Origin: Pseudomonas sp. Marseille-Q3773
Lineage (GTDB): Bacteria > Pseudomonadota > Gammaproteobacteria > Pseudomonadales > Pseudomonadaceae
Direction of reading: 5' to 3'
DNA length: 64,000 nucleotides
Assembly: GCF_916618955.1 (NCBI RefSeq)
Contig: NZ_OU745390.1
Span: forward strand, 1,488,001-1,552,000
Under the pieces are notes generated by a model that saw only the letters and a list, made by a program, of their open reading frames with translations, was not told the DNA's origin and did not search any database. Position 1 is the stretch's first letter. Each line of letters begins with the position of its first letter. This document shows, in pieces, positions 34,084 through 43,651 of the stretch. The translations under genes and the position numbers were made by a program.

Positions 34084-36756
34084 TCAGGCGCGGGTGCGCT
34101 TGACCACCTTGCGGATCACATAAGGCAATACGCCGCCGTTGCTCAGGTAGCGGATCTCCTGCTGTGAGTCGATCCGAGCAATGACTTGCAGCTCATCGCG
34201 GCGCCCGTCTGCCCGGCGCACCACCAGGCCGATACGGTTGTCACCTACGGCCAGCTCATCGAGGCCGATGAAATCGAACTGCTCACTGCCATCCAGTGCC
34301 AGATCTTCCACGCCCTGCCCTGCTTCGAACAACAGGGGCAGTACACCCATGCCGATCAAGTTGCTGCGGTGGATACGCTCAATGCTGCGTGCCACCACCG
34401 CACGCACCCCAAGCAACGCCTGCGCCTTGGCCGCCCAGTCGCGGCTGGAGCCTGCGCCGTAGTTGATGCCGGCGAAGATCACCATTGGCGTGCCAGCGTA
34501 GCTACGGGCCGCATCGTACAGCGGCTGGCATTGGCTGTGATCGGCATTCCAGGCCCAGGCCCCGGGGCCTGGCTGCTGATCGCCAAGCAGGCGGTTCTGT
34601 ACCGACTTGTTGGTGAAAGCACCGCGCAGCATGACTTCATGGTTGCTACGGCGAGTGGAGTACTGGTTGAGGTCTTGCGGGTCTTCGCCCCGCTCGAGCA
34701 ACCACGCGCCAGCCTGGCTATTGGCGGGGATCGCACCCGCCGGTGAGATGTGGTCGGTGGTGACGTTGTCGCCCAGCACCATCAGCGGCCGCGCGCCCTC
34801 GATGCTCAGGCTGGCTTTGGGTTCGGCCTGGATGTCGGCCAAATACTGCGGGCGGCGCAAGTAGGTCGAGCGGGCGTCCCAAGGGAACTGCACGCTGCCT
34901 TCAGCCGACAGGGCCTGCCAATGGTGGGTGCCATCCCAGACCGTGGCCAGGCGCTGCTGGAAGAACTCCGGCTTCACCACACGAGACGCCAGGGCGGCAA
35001 CCTCTTGATCGCTGGGCATGAGGTCTTGCAGGTAGACCGGGTTGCCCTGGCTATCCTGACCCAACGCCTCGCGAGTCAGGTCGATTTCGATGCTGCCGGC
35101 GATGGCAAAGGCCACGCAAAGGGCCGGCGAGGCCAGGTAACCAGCTGGCACCTTGGGGTTAACACGTCCTTCGAAATTACGGTTGCCCGAAAGCACCACG
35201 ACGCCTTTGAGGCCTTCATCGGCAAAGGCTTCGACATGCTCCTCGAGCTTGCCAGAGTTGCCGATGCAGGTCATGCAGCCAAAGCCGGCCAACTCGAAGC
35301 CCAGTGCGGAAAAGTCCTGCAACAGGTCGGCCTCGGCCAGGTAGTCGGCGACCACCTGCGAGCCAGGCGACAGCGAAGTCTTGACCCATGGCTTGCGCTG
35401 CAAACCCAGGCGCCGAGCATTGCGCGCCAGCAAGCCCGCCTGCAGCATCTGCGCGGGGTTGGCGGTATTGGTGCAACTGGTGATCGCCGAGATCACGACT
35501 GCGCCATGGCTGATCGGCACGCCAAACGAGGGCTCGAAGAATTGCTCGGCCTTAGGCCCGGCAATCAGATTGCCCCCGCCGAGCACCTCCTGTTTGAACG
35601 ACGGGCCTGAAGCGGACAGCGGTTGACGCTGGTGCGGCTGGTAAGGCCCCGCCACACTGGGTTCGATGCTGGCAAGGTCGAGCTCAATCAGTTCATCGAA
35701 CTCGGGCTCCGGGAGGTCATCGCGCCGGTGCAGCCCTTGGATATGCATATAACTGGCGGCCTGCAGGCACAACTCGCTCGACCGGCCGGTCAGCTTGAGG
35801 TAATCCAGAGTCTGGTCATCGAACGGGAAGAACACCACGGTGGCACCGTATTCTGGCGCCATGTTCGAAACGGTACCCCGCGCAGCCCAGCTCAGCGTGG
35901 TCAGCCCTGGCCCGGTAAATTCGACGAACTTGCCTACCACCGAACGTTTGCGCAGGATCTCGGCGACGTGCAGCGACAGGTCGGTGGCCGTTACACCCGG
36001 GCGCAAGGCGTTGGTGACACGAAAGCCGATCACCTGCGGAAAATTGATCGGCACCGGCTCGCCGACCATCGCTGCCTGGCCTTCCAGGCCACCCACGCCC
36101 CAGCCGAGCACGCCAATCGCGTTGATCATCGGCGTATGGCTGTCGGTGGCGACCATGTCGTCCGGATGCAGCAGGCGCTGGCCATCGTCCGTGCGGCTTT
36201 CCCAGACCACTTTGGCCAAAGCCTCCATGTTCATCTGGTGGATGATCCCGGTACCTGGCGGAATCACGCCGAAGTTGTCCAGGCTCTTCTGGGCCCATTT
36301 GATGAAGCGGTAGCGCTCGCTATTGCGACGGAAATCGATGTCGAGGTTCTGCTCGACCGCCTCGGGCTCGGCATAGCGTTCGACGATCACCGAGTGATCG
36401 ATGGTCAGCACCGCTGGAATCTGAGGGTTCATCGCTGCCGGATCACCACCGAGTTCGGCGACCACGTCACGCATACCGGCGAAGTCGGCCAAGGCCGGCA
36501 GGCAGGTGGTGTCATGGAACATCAGGCGATTGGGCTGGAACGGAACTTCGCAATCTGGCCCCTGGCCGATAGCGCGCGCCAGCACCGGTTCGAGCACTTC
36601 AGGCGTGCAGCGGGCGACGTTCTCCAGGAGGATACGGATAGAATAAGGCAGACGCTGGAGCTGGGCTGGGGCCAGCAGTTTTTTCAGGTCAACGTAGACA
36701 AAGTGCTCCTGGTTGATATCCAGGTGGCTCATCAGGTCGCGGGCTGTCTCGGTCAT
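34084..36756 (-). CDS. acnA: Aconitate hydratase A
   Basis: An 890-residue aconitase of the AcnA type. Iron-sulfur ligands are in SCTNTANPAQML and in GFGCMTCIGNSG; domain 4 has GINYGAGSSRDWAAKAQALLG. Length and motifs are complete, so it should be active on citrate/isocitrate or a related tricarboxylate. It is embedded in a catabolic block with a CitMHS transporter and a lactonase rather than with TCA genes, so it is probably a second, substrate-induced copy. ATG at 36732 is an alternative start. Confidence 0.93.
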   Translation of the reverse strand: MTETARDLMSHLDINQEHFVYVDLKKLLAPAQLQRLPYSIRILLENVARCTPEVLEPVLARAIGQGPDCEVPFQPNRLMFHDTTCLPALADFAGMRDVVAELGGDPAAMNPQIPAVLTIDHSVIVERYAEPEAVEQNLDIDFRRNSERYRFIKWAQKSLDNFGVIPPGTGIIHQMNMEALAKVVWESRTDDGQRLLHPDDMVATDSHTPMINAIGVLGWGVGGLEGQAAMVGEPVPINFPQVIGFRVTNALRPGVTATDLSLHVAEILRKRSVVGKFVEFTGPGLTTLSWAARGTVSNMAPEYGATVVFFPFDDQTLDYLKLTGRSSELCLQAASYMHIQGLHRRDDLPEPEFDELIELDLASIEPSVAGPYQPHQRQPLSASGPSFKQEVLGGGNLIAGPKAEQFFEPSFGVPISHGAVVISAITSCTNTANPAQMLQAGLLARNARRLGLQRKPWVKTSLSPGSQVVADYLAEADLLQDFSALGFELAGFGCMTCIGNSGKLEEHVEAFADEGLKGVVVLSGNRNFEGRVNPKVPAGYLASPALCVAFAIAGSIEIDLTREALGQDSQGNPVYLQDLMPSDQEVAALASRVVKPEFFQQRLATVWDGTHHWQALSAEGSVQFPWDARSTYLRRPQYLADIQAEPKASLSIEGARPLMVLGDNVTTDHISPAGAIPANSQAGAWLLERGEDPQDLNQYSTRRSNHEVMLRGAFTNKSVQNRLLGDQQPGPGAWAWNADHSQCQPLYDAARSYAGTPMVIFAGINYGAGSSRDWAAKAQALLGVRAVVARSIERIHRSNLIGMGVLPLLFEAGQGVEDLALDGSEQFDFIGLDELAVGDNRIGLVVRRADGRRDELQVIARIDSQQEIRYLSNGGVLPYVIRKVVKRTRA

Positions 36757-36906
36757 GCTCGGATCGCTCGGTTTCTTATCGTGATGACAGCGCTGCCTAA
36801 AGCAATCAGCCCTGTCGATGAACCGATACTAAAAGCAGGCTGCCGGAATGAAAATTGGTTGATTACCACAGCAGCGTTCTCCAAACGAGAACGCTTGAGG
36901 GTGGCT

Positions 36907-37794
36907 CTATGGCGCCACTTTCAGGTGGTCGATGAAGGTTTTCAGGGTAGGTGTGGCGGCTTCGTACTTCTTCAACACCAGCAACAAGGTGCGCTGCGCC
37001 CAGGCCTCGTCGAGGGTCACCGCCTTGAGCTTGTGACTTCGCAGGTACTGACTGATAACGCTACGTGGCAACACGGCAATGCCAAGCCCGTTGGATACCA
37101 TTCGGCACATGCAGTCGAAGCTGCTGATGCGGATGCGCAGCTTCAAGGCCATACCCAGTTTCGCTGCTTCGCCTGTGAGGAGGGTATGCATCGAACTTTC
37201 CAGATGCGGGCCAACCATCTCGTGATCCAGCACCTCCTTGAAGCTGACCGCCTTGCGCGTCGCCAGCTCATGGTTGCTGGGTACCACGAGGGTCAATTCG
37301 TCATGCCGGTACGGGTAGGTCTCCAGACCTTGCGCGGGGGTTTGCGCGGCAATGATGCCGAGGTCTGCCCGACCATCGGCAACGGCGCGGATCACCGCCG
37401 AGCCGACCCGCTCCTCGATGTCGAATTTTATCTGCGGGTACAGCTGGGCAAAGTCTGCCAGGTCAGCGGGCAAGAACTGCGAGAGAGCCGAGGTAATGGC
37501 ATGAATGCGGATATGCCCCTTGACGCCACTGGCGTAACCGCTCAGCTCAATGTCGAGTTGGCTCAAGGTCTGTTGCAGTTGCCGCGCATAGAAGAGCAGC
37601 GACTGCCCCGCCGGCGTCAGCTCCACGCCGCGAGCATTGCGCACCAACAGTGGCGAGCCGATCTGTGCCTCCAGCTCGGTAATGCGCTTGCTGATCGCAG
37701 ACACCGCAACGTGCTTGATCCGACCTACGCGGGTCAGATTCCGTTCCTGTGCAACTGCGATGAAGAGGTCAAGGCTGGTAAGGTCATAACGCAC
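36907..37794 (-). CDS. LysR family transcriptional regulator
   Basis: A 295-residue LysR regulator: helix-turn-helix in LDLFIAVAQERNLTRVGR and VAVSAISKRITELEAQIG, then a periplasmic-binding-like effector domain. It lies in the same direction between the CitMHS transporter and aconitase, so it probably controls this block in response to a tri- or dicarboxylate. The recognition helix is slightly unusual (RVGRIKHVAVSA in place of the usual AAxxLxxSQ). Confidence 0.88.
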   Translation of the reverse strand: MRYDLTSLDLFIAVAQERNLTRVGRIKHVAVSAISKRITELEAQIGSPLLVRNARGVELTPAGQSLLFYARQLQQTLSQLDIELSGYASGVKGHIRIHAITSALSQFLPADLADFAQLYPQIKFDIEERVGSAVIRAVADGRADLGIIAAQTPAQGLETYPYRHDELTLVVPSNHELATRKAVSFKEVLDHEMVGPHLESSMHTLLTGEAAKLGMALKLRIRISSFDCMCRMVSNGLGIAVLPRSVISQYLRSHKLKAVTLDEAWAQRTLLLVLKKYEAATPTLKTFIDHLKVAP

Positions 37795-37857
37795 GAGACT
37801 TTTCCTGGTGTGTGCTTACCGGGACGATCAGGATCGCCCCGGCGCTACCGTTGATGA

Positions 37858-39189
37858 TCAGCCGGCGCTCCATGGGAACAGCCCGAAGCCCATGGCCACG
37901 AACATGATCACCATACACAGGGCGAAGGCCCATTTCAGCGTGTATTTCTGGTGGTCACTGAACTCGACCCCTGCCAAGCCGCACAACAGGTAAGTTGAGG
38001 CCACCAACGGGCTGAGCAGGTGAATCGGCTGACCGACCAGTGAGGCACGGCCGATTTCTGCATGGGTAATGCCGTAGACTTCGGCAGCCTTGGCCAGCAC
38101 TGGCAACACGCCATAATAGAACGCGTCATTGGACATGAAGAACGTGCCTGGGATGCTCGCCAGCGCTGTGATCGGCGCCATGTAGGGCCCCCAACTTTCC
38201 GGCAGCATGTCGAGGAAGCTCTTCGACATCGCATCGACCATCCCGGTACCCGACAGAATGCCTGCCAGAATACCTGCGGCAAGGAAGATCGCGATCTGGT
38301 TCAAGGCAGTCGGCGCATGGGCGGAAATGCGCCGGCGCTGGTCCTGCATATGCGGGTAGTTGATCACCAAGGCGATCGAGAACGCGACCATGAACAGAAT
38401 TGCCAGCGGCAACACCTCCAGCACCAAGCCGGTCATCAGTGCGATGGTCAGCGCCGCATTGAGCCAGAACAGCTTGGGCCTGCGCAGTTCGGCATTCTCT
38501 TCCGAGAGCGACGGGGTGGCCTCGTTGTCGGCATCTTCGAACACCGTGGCCGCTGCGCCCAGCGACTGCGGCAACCTGCCAAGGCGCTGACGCTCACGGG
38601 TTCCGATGAACCAGGCCAGCAACAGCACGCCGAGGAAGCTGATGATCAGGGTTGGGATCAGTGGCAGGAACAGTTCAGCGGTTTCAACCTGCAACGAGGC
38701 TGCAGCACGTGCCAGTGGCCCTCCCCACGGCAGCAGGTTGGTGACACTGGCCGCAAGGATCACCACGCAAGTCAGCGCAAGCGGGTCCAGGCGCATGCGC
38801 TTGAACAGCGGCAGCATGGCCGTGACGGTAATCATGTAGGTGGTCGAGCCATCGCCGTCGAGCGACACCAGCCCCGCCAGCAGCGCGGCGAAAACGACCG
38901 CCTTCATGGGGTCACCGCCGATCAGCTTGATGAACTTCTTGATGATCGGGTCGAACAGCCCGGTATCGAACATCACACCGAAGTAAAGAATGGCGAACAT
39001 CACCATGATCGCGGTCGGCGCTACCTTGCGCAAGCCGTCGATCATCATGTCGCCCATGTCTGGGCCAAAGCCCGCCAGCAAGGCGAACACGATCGGTACG
39101 GTGGTCATTGCCACCAGCGGTGACAGGCGCTTGGTCATGATCAGGGCCATGAAAGTCACGATCATGCCGTATCCAAGAATTGACAGCAT
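37858..39189 (-). CDS. CitMHS family citrate-metal:proton symporter
   Basis: A 443-residue integral membrane protein with about 12 helices. Family hallmarks are LISPLVAM-like RLSPLVAMTTVPIVFALLAG, LVSLDGDGSTTYMITVTAML and NLLPWGGPLARAA. CitMHS proteins take up citrate complexed with Mg or Ca in symport with protons. ATG at 39189 has an AAGGTGA site. The neighbouring aconitase suits a tricarboxylate substrate, while the lactonase suggests a hydroxylated or lactonised one. Confidence 0.9.
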   Translation of the reverse strand: MLSILGYGMIVTFMALIMTKRLSPLVAMTTVPIVFALLAGFGPDMGDMMIDGLRKVAPTAIMVMFAILYFGVMFDTGLFDPIIKKFIKLIGGDPMKAVVFAALLAGLVSLDGDGSTTYMITVTAMLPLFKRMRLDPLALTCVVILAASVTNLLPWGGPLARAAASLQVETAELFLPLIPTLIISFLGVLLLAWFIGTRERQRLGRLPQSLGAAATVFEDADNEATPSLSEENAELRRPKLFWLNAALTIALMTGLVLEVLPLAILFMVAFSIALVINYPHMQDQRRRISAHAPTALNQIAIFLAAGILAGILSGTGMVDAMSKSFLDMLPESWGPYMAPITALASIPGTFFMSNDAFYYGVLPVLAKAAEVYGITHAEIGRASLVGQPIHLLSPLVASTYLLCGLAGVEFSDHQKYTLKWAFALCMVIMFVAMGFGLFPWSAG

Positions 39190-39273
39190 TTGTATCACCT
39201 TGACGTAAAGTACAATTGTTTTTATGAGTCAGCGCCGAGGCGCATCAAGGTATTGCTACAAGCAGAACAACTG

Positions 39274-40017
39274 TCAGCTCATGTGCAGGCCGCCATTGAG
39301 CGAGAAATCCGCCCCGTTTGCATAGCCCGATTCGTCGGATGCCAGCCACGCGCAAATCCCGGCGATTTCGTCAGGAGTACCCAGGCGGCGCGCCGGAATA
39401 TCCTGGATGATTCGGTCCATGACCGAACTGCTGGTTACCGAGCGCAACTTGGGTGTGCTGATGAAACCGGGCGAGACGGTATTGACGGTGACGCCGCGCG
39501 ATCCGACCTCGCGCGCCAGTGCACGGGTGAAGCCGCGGATGGCCGATTTGGCAGTGGAATAGTTAACCTGGCCGACCTGGCCGATCTGGGCATTGACCGA
39601 AGAAATGTTGATCACCCTGCCCCAGCCCCGCGCCACCATGTCGTCCACGACCTGACGGGTGACGTTGAACAGAGAATTGAGATTGGTGTCGATCACCGTA
39701 CTCCAGTCACTGGGCTGCATGTCACGAAACACGACGTTGATCGCAGTTCCGGCATTGTTCACCAACACGTCCACCGGGCCAACTTCGCGCTTTATACGTG
39801 CGAAGGCTTCCTGGCAGGAGTTCCAGTCGGCGACATTACCCTCGGATGCGATGAATTCGAAACCACGGCGCTGCTGCTCGGCCAGCCATTCGTCCTTATG
39901 CGGCGAAGCAGGGCCGCAACCGACCACTACGGTGAAACCGTCACGCGCAAGCCGTTGGCAAATGGCGGTGCCCAAGGCACCCATGCCTGCAGTGACATAG
40001 GCGATGCGTTTGCTCAT
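39274..40017 (-). CDS. SDR family oxidoreductase (acetoacetyl-CoA reductase-like)
   Basis: A 247-residue classical SDR: TAGMGALGTAI cofactor loop, NNAGTAINV, catalytic Ser in INISSVNAQ, and YSTAK. It is closest in feel to PhaB/FabG-type reductases, but the cofactor loop TAGMGALG and the absence of acyl-carrier genes leave the substrate open. GGAG lies before ATG 40017. It precedes the CitMHS gene in the same direction by 84 bases and may oxidise a hydroxyl of the same substrate. Confidence 0.87.
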   Translation of the reverse strand: MSKRIAYVTAGMGALGTAICQRLARDGFTVVVGCGPASPHKDEWLAEQQRRGFEFIASEGNVADWNSCQEAFARIKREVGPVDVLVNNAGTAINVVFRDMQPSDWSTVIDTNLNSLFNVTRQVVDDMVARGWGRVINISSVNAQIGQVGQVNYSTAKSAIRGFTRALAREVGSRGVTVNTVSPGFISTPKLRSVTSSSVMDRIIQDIPARRLGTPDEIAGICAWLASDESGYANGADFSLNGGLHMS

Positions 40018-40167
40018 GTTCGTACTCCATTTATGTTTTTGTGGGGAGCATTGCCAGGCCACCCACGGTGGCGGCTGAAGCCTACTAAACGCCATGATTA
40101 ATTGTTTTGCAAGGCAACACAGTACAATCGGTCAAATATTTTCCACTTCACCGGCAGTTTTGCCTTG

Positions 40168-40193
40168 TTGCATATTTAAAAACCAACATGCAA
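40168..40193 (-). promoter_or_regulatory. TTGCAT/ATGCAA half-sites upstream of the SDR block
   Basis: TTGCAT and ATGCAA face each other across 14 bases just beyond the stop of the racemase-like gene. The same half-site word occurs in the inverted repeat at 42392-42415, so both could bind one GntR regulator. Confidence 0.3.
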
Positions 40194-40853
40194 TCACAGC
40201 AGAAGACGTCGCAGAAGCATCACTGCACTGTCCGGCGTGGTGAGGACGCTACGACCGCTCGACGCGTGGGCCACTGCCGCTGCAGAGGTCATTGAAAACT
40301 GCGAGAAGCACAGCACATCGCAGCCCTGGATCTGGCCAGCGGCCGCAGCAATCAGCCTGTCGTGCAGGGCCTCGTCCCCTTGGTGCAGGGCCTCCAACGC
40401 CTGCGGGCAGGCAACCGATTCAATCGTCAAATGCACCCCGCGGCGCGTTGCAGCGACATGGAACTCCTCGCTCATCGAGCCGATGGAGGGTTCAAAGGTT
40501 GCCAGGATGGCGATCTTGTTGCCGATGTCCAGGGCCTCCTCGATCATCGCCTCGTTAGGCTTGAGCACCGGAATGTCTAGCTCGCTGCGGCTCAACTCAA
40601 TGGCCTCACCGAATGCAGAGCAGGTGAACAGGACCGCATCCGCCCCGGCGTCGCGCGCATAGCGGGCCAAGGTGCAGAAGCGCTGTTTGAGGTCATCGGT
40701 AAGCCGTCCTGCGCTGCGCAGGTCGCGCGACAATGAGTCTTCCAGCAAATTGCACAGCTCGGCCTCGGGCCATAGCCGGGCAAACGATTCTTTGATCGGG
40801 GCCATCGCCACCGGCGTTGCATGCACAAGAAAAATACGTTTGGTGCTGGTCAT
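40194..40853 (-). CDS. Aspartate/glutamate racemase superfamily protein, single catalytic Cys
   Basis: A 219-residue protein with the pseudo-symmetric fold of Asp/Glu racemases. The first catalytic Cys is present (Cys78 in VLFTCSAFGE). At the equivalent of the second (about residue 185) the sequence is LCFSQFSMTS, so the canonical Cys is lacking. Superfamily members with one Cys include arylmalonate decarboxylase, so decarboxylation or another proton-transfer reaction is possible. ATG 40853 has a GGAG site. It is divergent from the GntR gene at 40921, which likely regulates it. Confidence 0.78.
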   Translation of the reverse strand: MTSTKRIFLVHATPVAMAPIKESFARLWPEAELCNLLEDSLSRDLRSAGRLTDDLKQRFCTLARYARDAGADAVLFTCSAFGEAIELSRSELDIPVLKPNEAMIEEALDIGNKIAILATFEPSIGSMSEEFHVAATRRGVHLTIESVACPQALEALHQGDEALHDRLIAAAAGQIQGCDVLCFSQFSMTSAAAVAHASSGRSVLTTPDSAVMLLRRLLL

Positions 40854-40920
40854 GTGAACTCCGTGGTGCAAACATTGTGGTTTATCGCGGCGTGCCGCTC
40901 GATGCTTGAAGCGTTAACCA

Positions 40921-41859
40921 ATGACAACCAAAAAAAGACCGGATCTTGCCACCCAGCTCGCGCCAAAGATCCTCGACATGGCCCGGGCACGCTCGATGCG
41001 CGCCGGCGATCCGTTACGAGAAGAAGCATTCGCCAAAGAGCTGGGAGTTTCCCGCTCGCCAGTTAGGCGCGGGTTCGCCCTTCTCGAAGAACTCGGCCTG
41101 GCAGTCAAGGAGCCCAACCGCGGCTACTTCCTCACCCGTGACGCACGCAGTATCGATACCCGGAAGCTGCCGCTGGATGTCGATACGTTTGAAGACTTCT
41201 ATCTGCGCGTGGTGGATGACGTGCTTGCTGGCGAGATCACCACGTCGTTCTTCGAGGCGGAGCTGCTGCGCAAGTACGATGTACCGCGCGGCCAGTTGCT
41301 CAAGGTGCTCAACCGCCTGGCCAATGAAGGCATGATCGAGCGCAACCCAGGCCAGGGCTGGAGCATCAATAGCTTTCTGCATGACTCCGAAGCGCATATC
41401 CAGAGCTACCGTTTCCGCATGGCCATCGAGCCGGCGGCGTTGCTCGAACCGACTTATCAGGTCGACACCGCTGCCTTCGCCAAGGCCCGGCGCATCCAGC
41501 AAGAACTGCTCGACGGCGATATCTTCACCCTGTCCCGCTCGCAGCTGTTCCAGATTGGCGCGCAGTTGCACGAACTTATCGTGCGTTGTTCTGGCAATGC
41601 TTTTTTCCTTGAAGCGATCCGCCGGCAGAACCAGCTGCGCCGCTTCATGGCCTACCAGTCCAATGTCGACCGCCCGCGCCTGATCAGCCAGTGCCAGGAG
41701 CACATCCAGCTGCTCGACCTTATCGAGCAAGGGCGGCGCGAAGAAGCCGCGACCTTCCTGCGCGGGCACCTGGATGTCGTCAGCCGCCTCAAGGCAGCTC
41801 GCGAGGCCCAGAACAGCAAGGAACTCAACCATGCGCTGGCGGTCGCCGACCTGGGTTAG
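40921..41859 (+). CDS. GntR family regulator with tandem winged helices
   Basis: A 312-residue regulator. The first winged helix is at about residues 28-78 (REEAFAKELGVSRSPVRRGF). A second helix-turn-helix-like segment follows at about 110-150 (AELLRKYDVPRGQLLKVLNR), and an all-helical FCD/VanR-type ligand domain ends the chain. The two DNA-binding-like units distinguish it from ordinary FadR proteins; its neighbour at 46737 has the same layout. It is divergent from the racemase-like gene and convergent with the RraA-like gene, overlapping stops by 3 bases. Confidence 0.87.
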   Translation: MTTKKRPDLATQLAPKILDMARARSMRAGDPLREEAFAKELGVSRSPVRRGFALLEELGLAVKEPNRGYFLTRDARSIDTRKLPLDVDTFEDFYLRVVDDVLAGEITTSFFEAELLRKYDVPRGQLLKVLNRLANEGMIERNPGQGWSINSFLHDSEAHIQSYRFRMAIEPAALLEPTYQVDTAAFAKARRIQQELLDGDIFTLSRSQLFQIGAQLHELIVRCSGNAFFLEAIRRQNQLRRFMAYQSNVDRPRLISQCQEHIQLLDLIEQGRREEAATFLRGHLDVVSRLKAAREAQNSKELNHALAVADLG

Positions 41860-42332
41860 CCGAGCGATGCATTGAGCACCAATACGCCATCGTCGTCGGC
41901 GTATAACAGATCGCCGTCGACGATGGTCTGCCCAGCGAAGGTAACGGGCAGTCCCACTTGGCCTTCGTTGCGCTTGACCGACTTGACCGGTGTCACCCCC
42001 AGTGCCTTGATCGCCATGGGCAGCCCTTTGAGCACCGCCTTGTCGCGCACATAGCCATACACCAGCACCCCACCCCAGCCATTGCGCACCAGGTCTTGTG
42101 CAACGTGATCACCGAACAGCGCGCAACGATCACTGCCGCCGCCATCGATTACCAGCACCCTTCCTTTTCCCGCTTGACCGCTCAATTCCTTGATACGTGA
42201 GTTGTCCTCGAAGCATTTGACGGTCACGGCCCGCCCCTGGAAATCAGCTTTGCCACCCAGGTCCGTGAACACGGGCGCCAGCACGCGTGCTTGAGCGCCA
42301 TGTTCGTCGCACAGATCGGTTGTTTTGATCAT
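41856..42332 (-). CDS. RraA / HMG-aldolase family protein
   Basis: A 158-residue protein of the RraA family, which includes RNase E inhibitor RraA and 4-hydroxy-4-methyl-2-oxoglutarate aldolases. It shows VIDGGGSDRCALFGDHVAQD and NGWGGVLVYGYVRD, whose Arg-Asp pair binds metal and pyruvate in the aldolases. AAGGAGA sits 5 bases before the ATG. Its place beside catabolic genes favours a retro-aldol or oxaloacetate-decarboxylase role over RNase control, but the sequence is close to true RraA in length, so both remain open. Confidence 0.83.
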   Translation of the reverse strand: MIKTTDLCDEHGAQARVLAPVFTDLGGKADFQGRAVTVKCFEDNSRIKELSGQAGKGRVLVIDGGGSDRCALFGDHVAQDLVRNGWGGVLVYGYVRDKAVLKGLPMAIKALGVTPVKSVKRNEGQVGLPVTFAGQTIVDGDLLYADDDGVLVLNASLG

Positions 42333-42391
42333 CGAAGTCTCCTTGTTTACCTGCGAACATCGACAGGCAAAACAAATGTTGCACGGATTGG

Positions 42392-42415
42392 CTTTGCATG
42401 CAATAAAATGCAAAG
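42392..42415. promoter_or_regulatory. Inverted repeat between divergent rraA-like and dehydrogenase genes
   Basis: CTTTGCAT and ATGCAAAG are perfect 8-base arms with an 8-base spacer, inside the 241-base divergent promoter region. A good candidate operator for one of the two GntR regulators. Confidence 0.5.
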
Positions 42416-42573
42416 GCGAACACGAGCGATCCATGGCCCGTCCAACACTTTGGCTACAACCACGGCAGCCAGGACACCGCTTGGCATTGTACCCTGTTGA
42501 AATGGCGTACACTTCAAGACGATGTCCGCTCGAGCGCTCCCAGCCCCGAACAACAATGATTTAGGAGAGTGTC

Positions 42574-43644
42574 ATGCGAATTCTGGTTCTTCCCTGCGAC
42601 GGTATCGGCCCTGAGATCGTCGAGTCTTCGATGGCGGCGCTGCACGCCGCCAACCACAAGTTCGATCTGGGCCTGGCGTTCGACTATGACGACGTCGGCT
42701 TCGTAAGCCTGGAAAAGTACGGCACTACCCTGCGCGATGAGGTGCTGGAAAAGGCCAAGACCTATGACGGCATCATCCTTGGCACCCAGTCCCACGCCGA
42801 CTATCCGGCACCGGAAAAAGGTGGGCGTAACGTATCTGCAGGTTTCCGCATCGGCCTTGATCTTTACGCCAACGTGCGCCCGGCGCGCACTCGCGCCTTC
42901 CTTGAATCGAACATGAAACCTGGCAAGAGCATGGACTTGGTGATCATGCGCGAGGCCACTGAAGGTTTTTACCCGGACCGCAACATGTCGCGCGGCTGGG
43001 GTGAAGTAATGCCATCGCCAGACATGGCTTTGTCAACCCGCAAGATCACTCGCCACTGCAGCGAGCGCATCGCCCGCCGCGCATTCGAATTGGCGATGAA
43101 GCGCAACCGCAAGGTCACCGCGATCCACAAGGCCAACAGCTTCCACATGACCGACGGCCTGTTCCTGGAATGCGTACGCAATGTCGCCAAGGACTTCCCG
43201 GAAGTGCAACTGGACGACCTGCTGGTCGACGCTTCCACCGCCCACCTGGTGCGCAGCCCCGAGCGGTTTGACGTACTGGTGGCGACCAACTTCTACGGCG
43301 ACATCATCAGCGACCTGGCCAGTGAACTGTCCGGCAGCCTCGGCCTCGCTGGCTCGATGATGGCCAGCGACATCCACTGCTGCGCTCAGGCCCAGCACGG
43401 TTCGGCGCCGGACATCGCTGGCCAGGACAAGGCCAACCCTGTGTCGATGATCCTGTCGGTGGCCATGCTGCTGCAATGGATGGGCGAACACCACGGCAAG
43501 CCAGCCCTGTTCGAGGCCGGCACAGCCATGGAGCAAGCCGTGGACGTGGTGCTTGAGGACCCAGCCAAACGCACTGCCGACCTCGGCGGCCAACTGGGCT
43601 GCAAGGCCTTCGGCGAAGCGGTTGCCCAAGTGATCGCAGGCTGA
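42574..43644 (+). CDS. Isocitrate/isopropylmalate dehydrogenase family (beta-decarboxylating type)
   Basis: A 356-residue NAD-dependent dehydrogenase. DGIGPEI binds cofactor, REATEGFYPDR carries the substrate arginine and the Thr/Glu loop, KANSFHMTDGLF has the catalytic Lys, and NFYGDIISDLASELSG supplies the metal-binding Asp residues. Closest in feel to tartrate/D-malate dehydrogenases. It has a textbook AGGAGA site. It heads a block with OtnK and OtnC, where other bacteria use a hydroxyacid dehydrogenase of another family, so its substrate is of interest. A hairpin follows the gene. Confidence 0.88.
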   Translation: MRILVLPCDGIGPEIVESSMAALHAANHKFDLGLAFDYDDVGFVSLEKYGTTLRDEVLEKAKTYDGIILGTQSHADYPAPEKGGRNVSAGFRIGLDLYANVRPARTRAFLESNMKPGKSMDLVIMREATEGFYPDRNMSRGWGEVMPSPDMALSTRKITRHCSERIARRAFELAMKRNRKVTAIHKANSFHMTDGLFLECVRNVAKDFPEVQLDDLLVDASTAHLVRSPERFDVLVATNFYGDIISDLASELSGSLGLAGSMMASDIHCCAQAQHGSAPDIAGQDKANPVSMILSVAMLLQWMGEHHGKPALFEAGTAMEQAVDVVLEDPAKRTADLGGQLGCKAFGEAVAQVIAG

Positions 43645-43651
43645 CCCTGCC

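Noticed and set aside
35623..37854. 743-residue plus-strand reading frame
   Set aside because: Antisense to aconitase and the LysR gene, both with clear family motifs.
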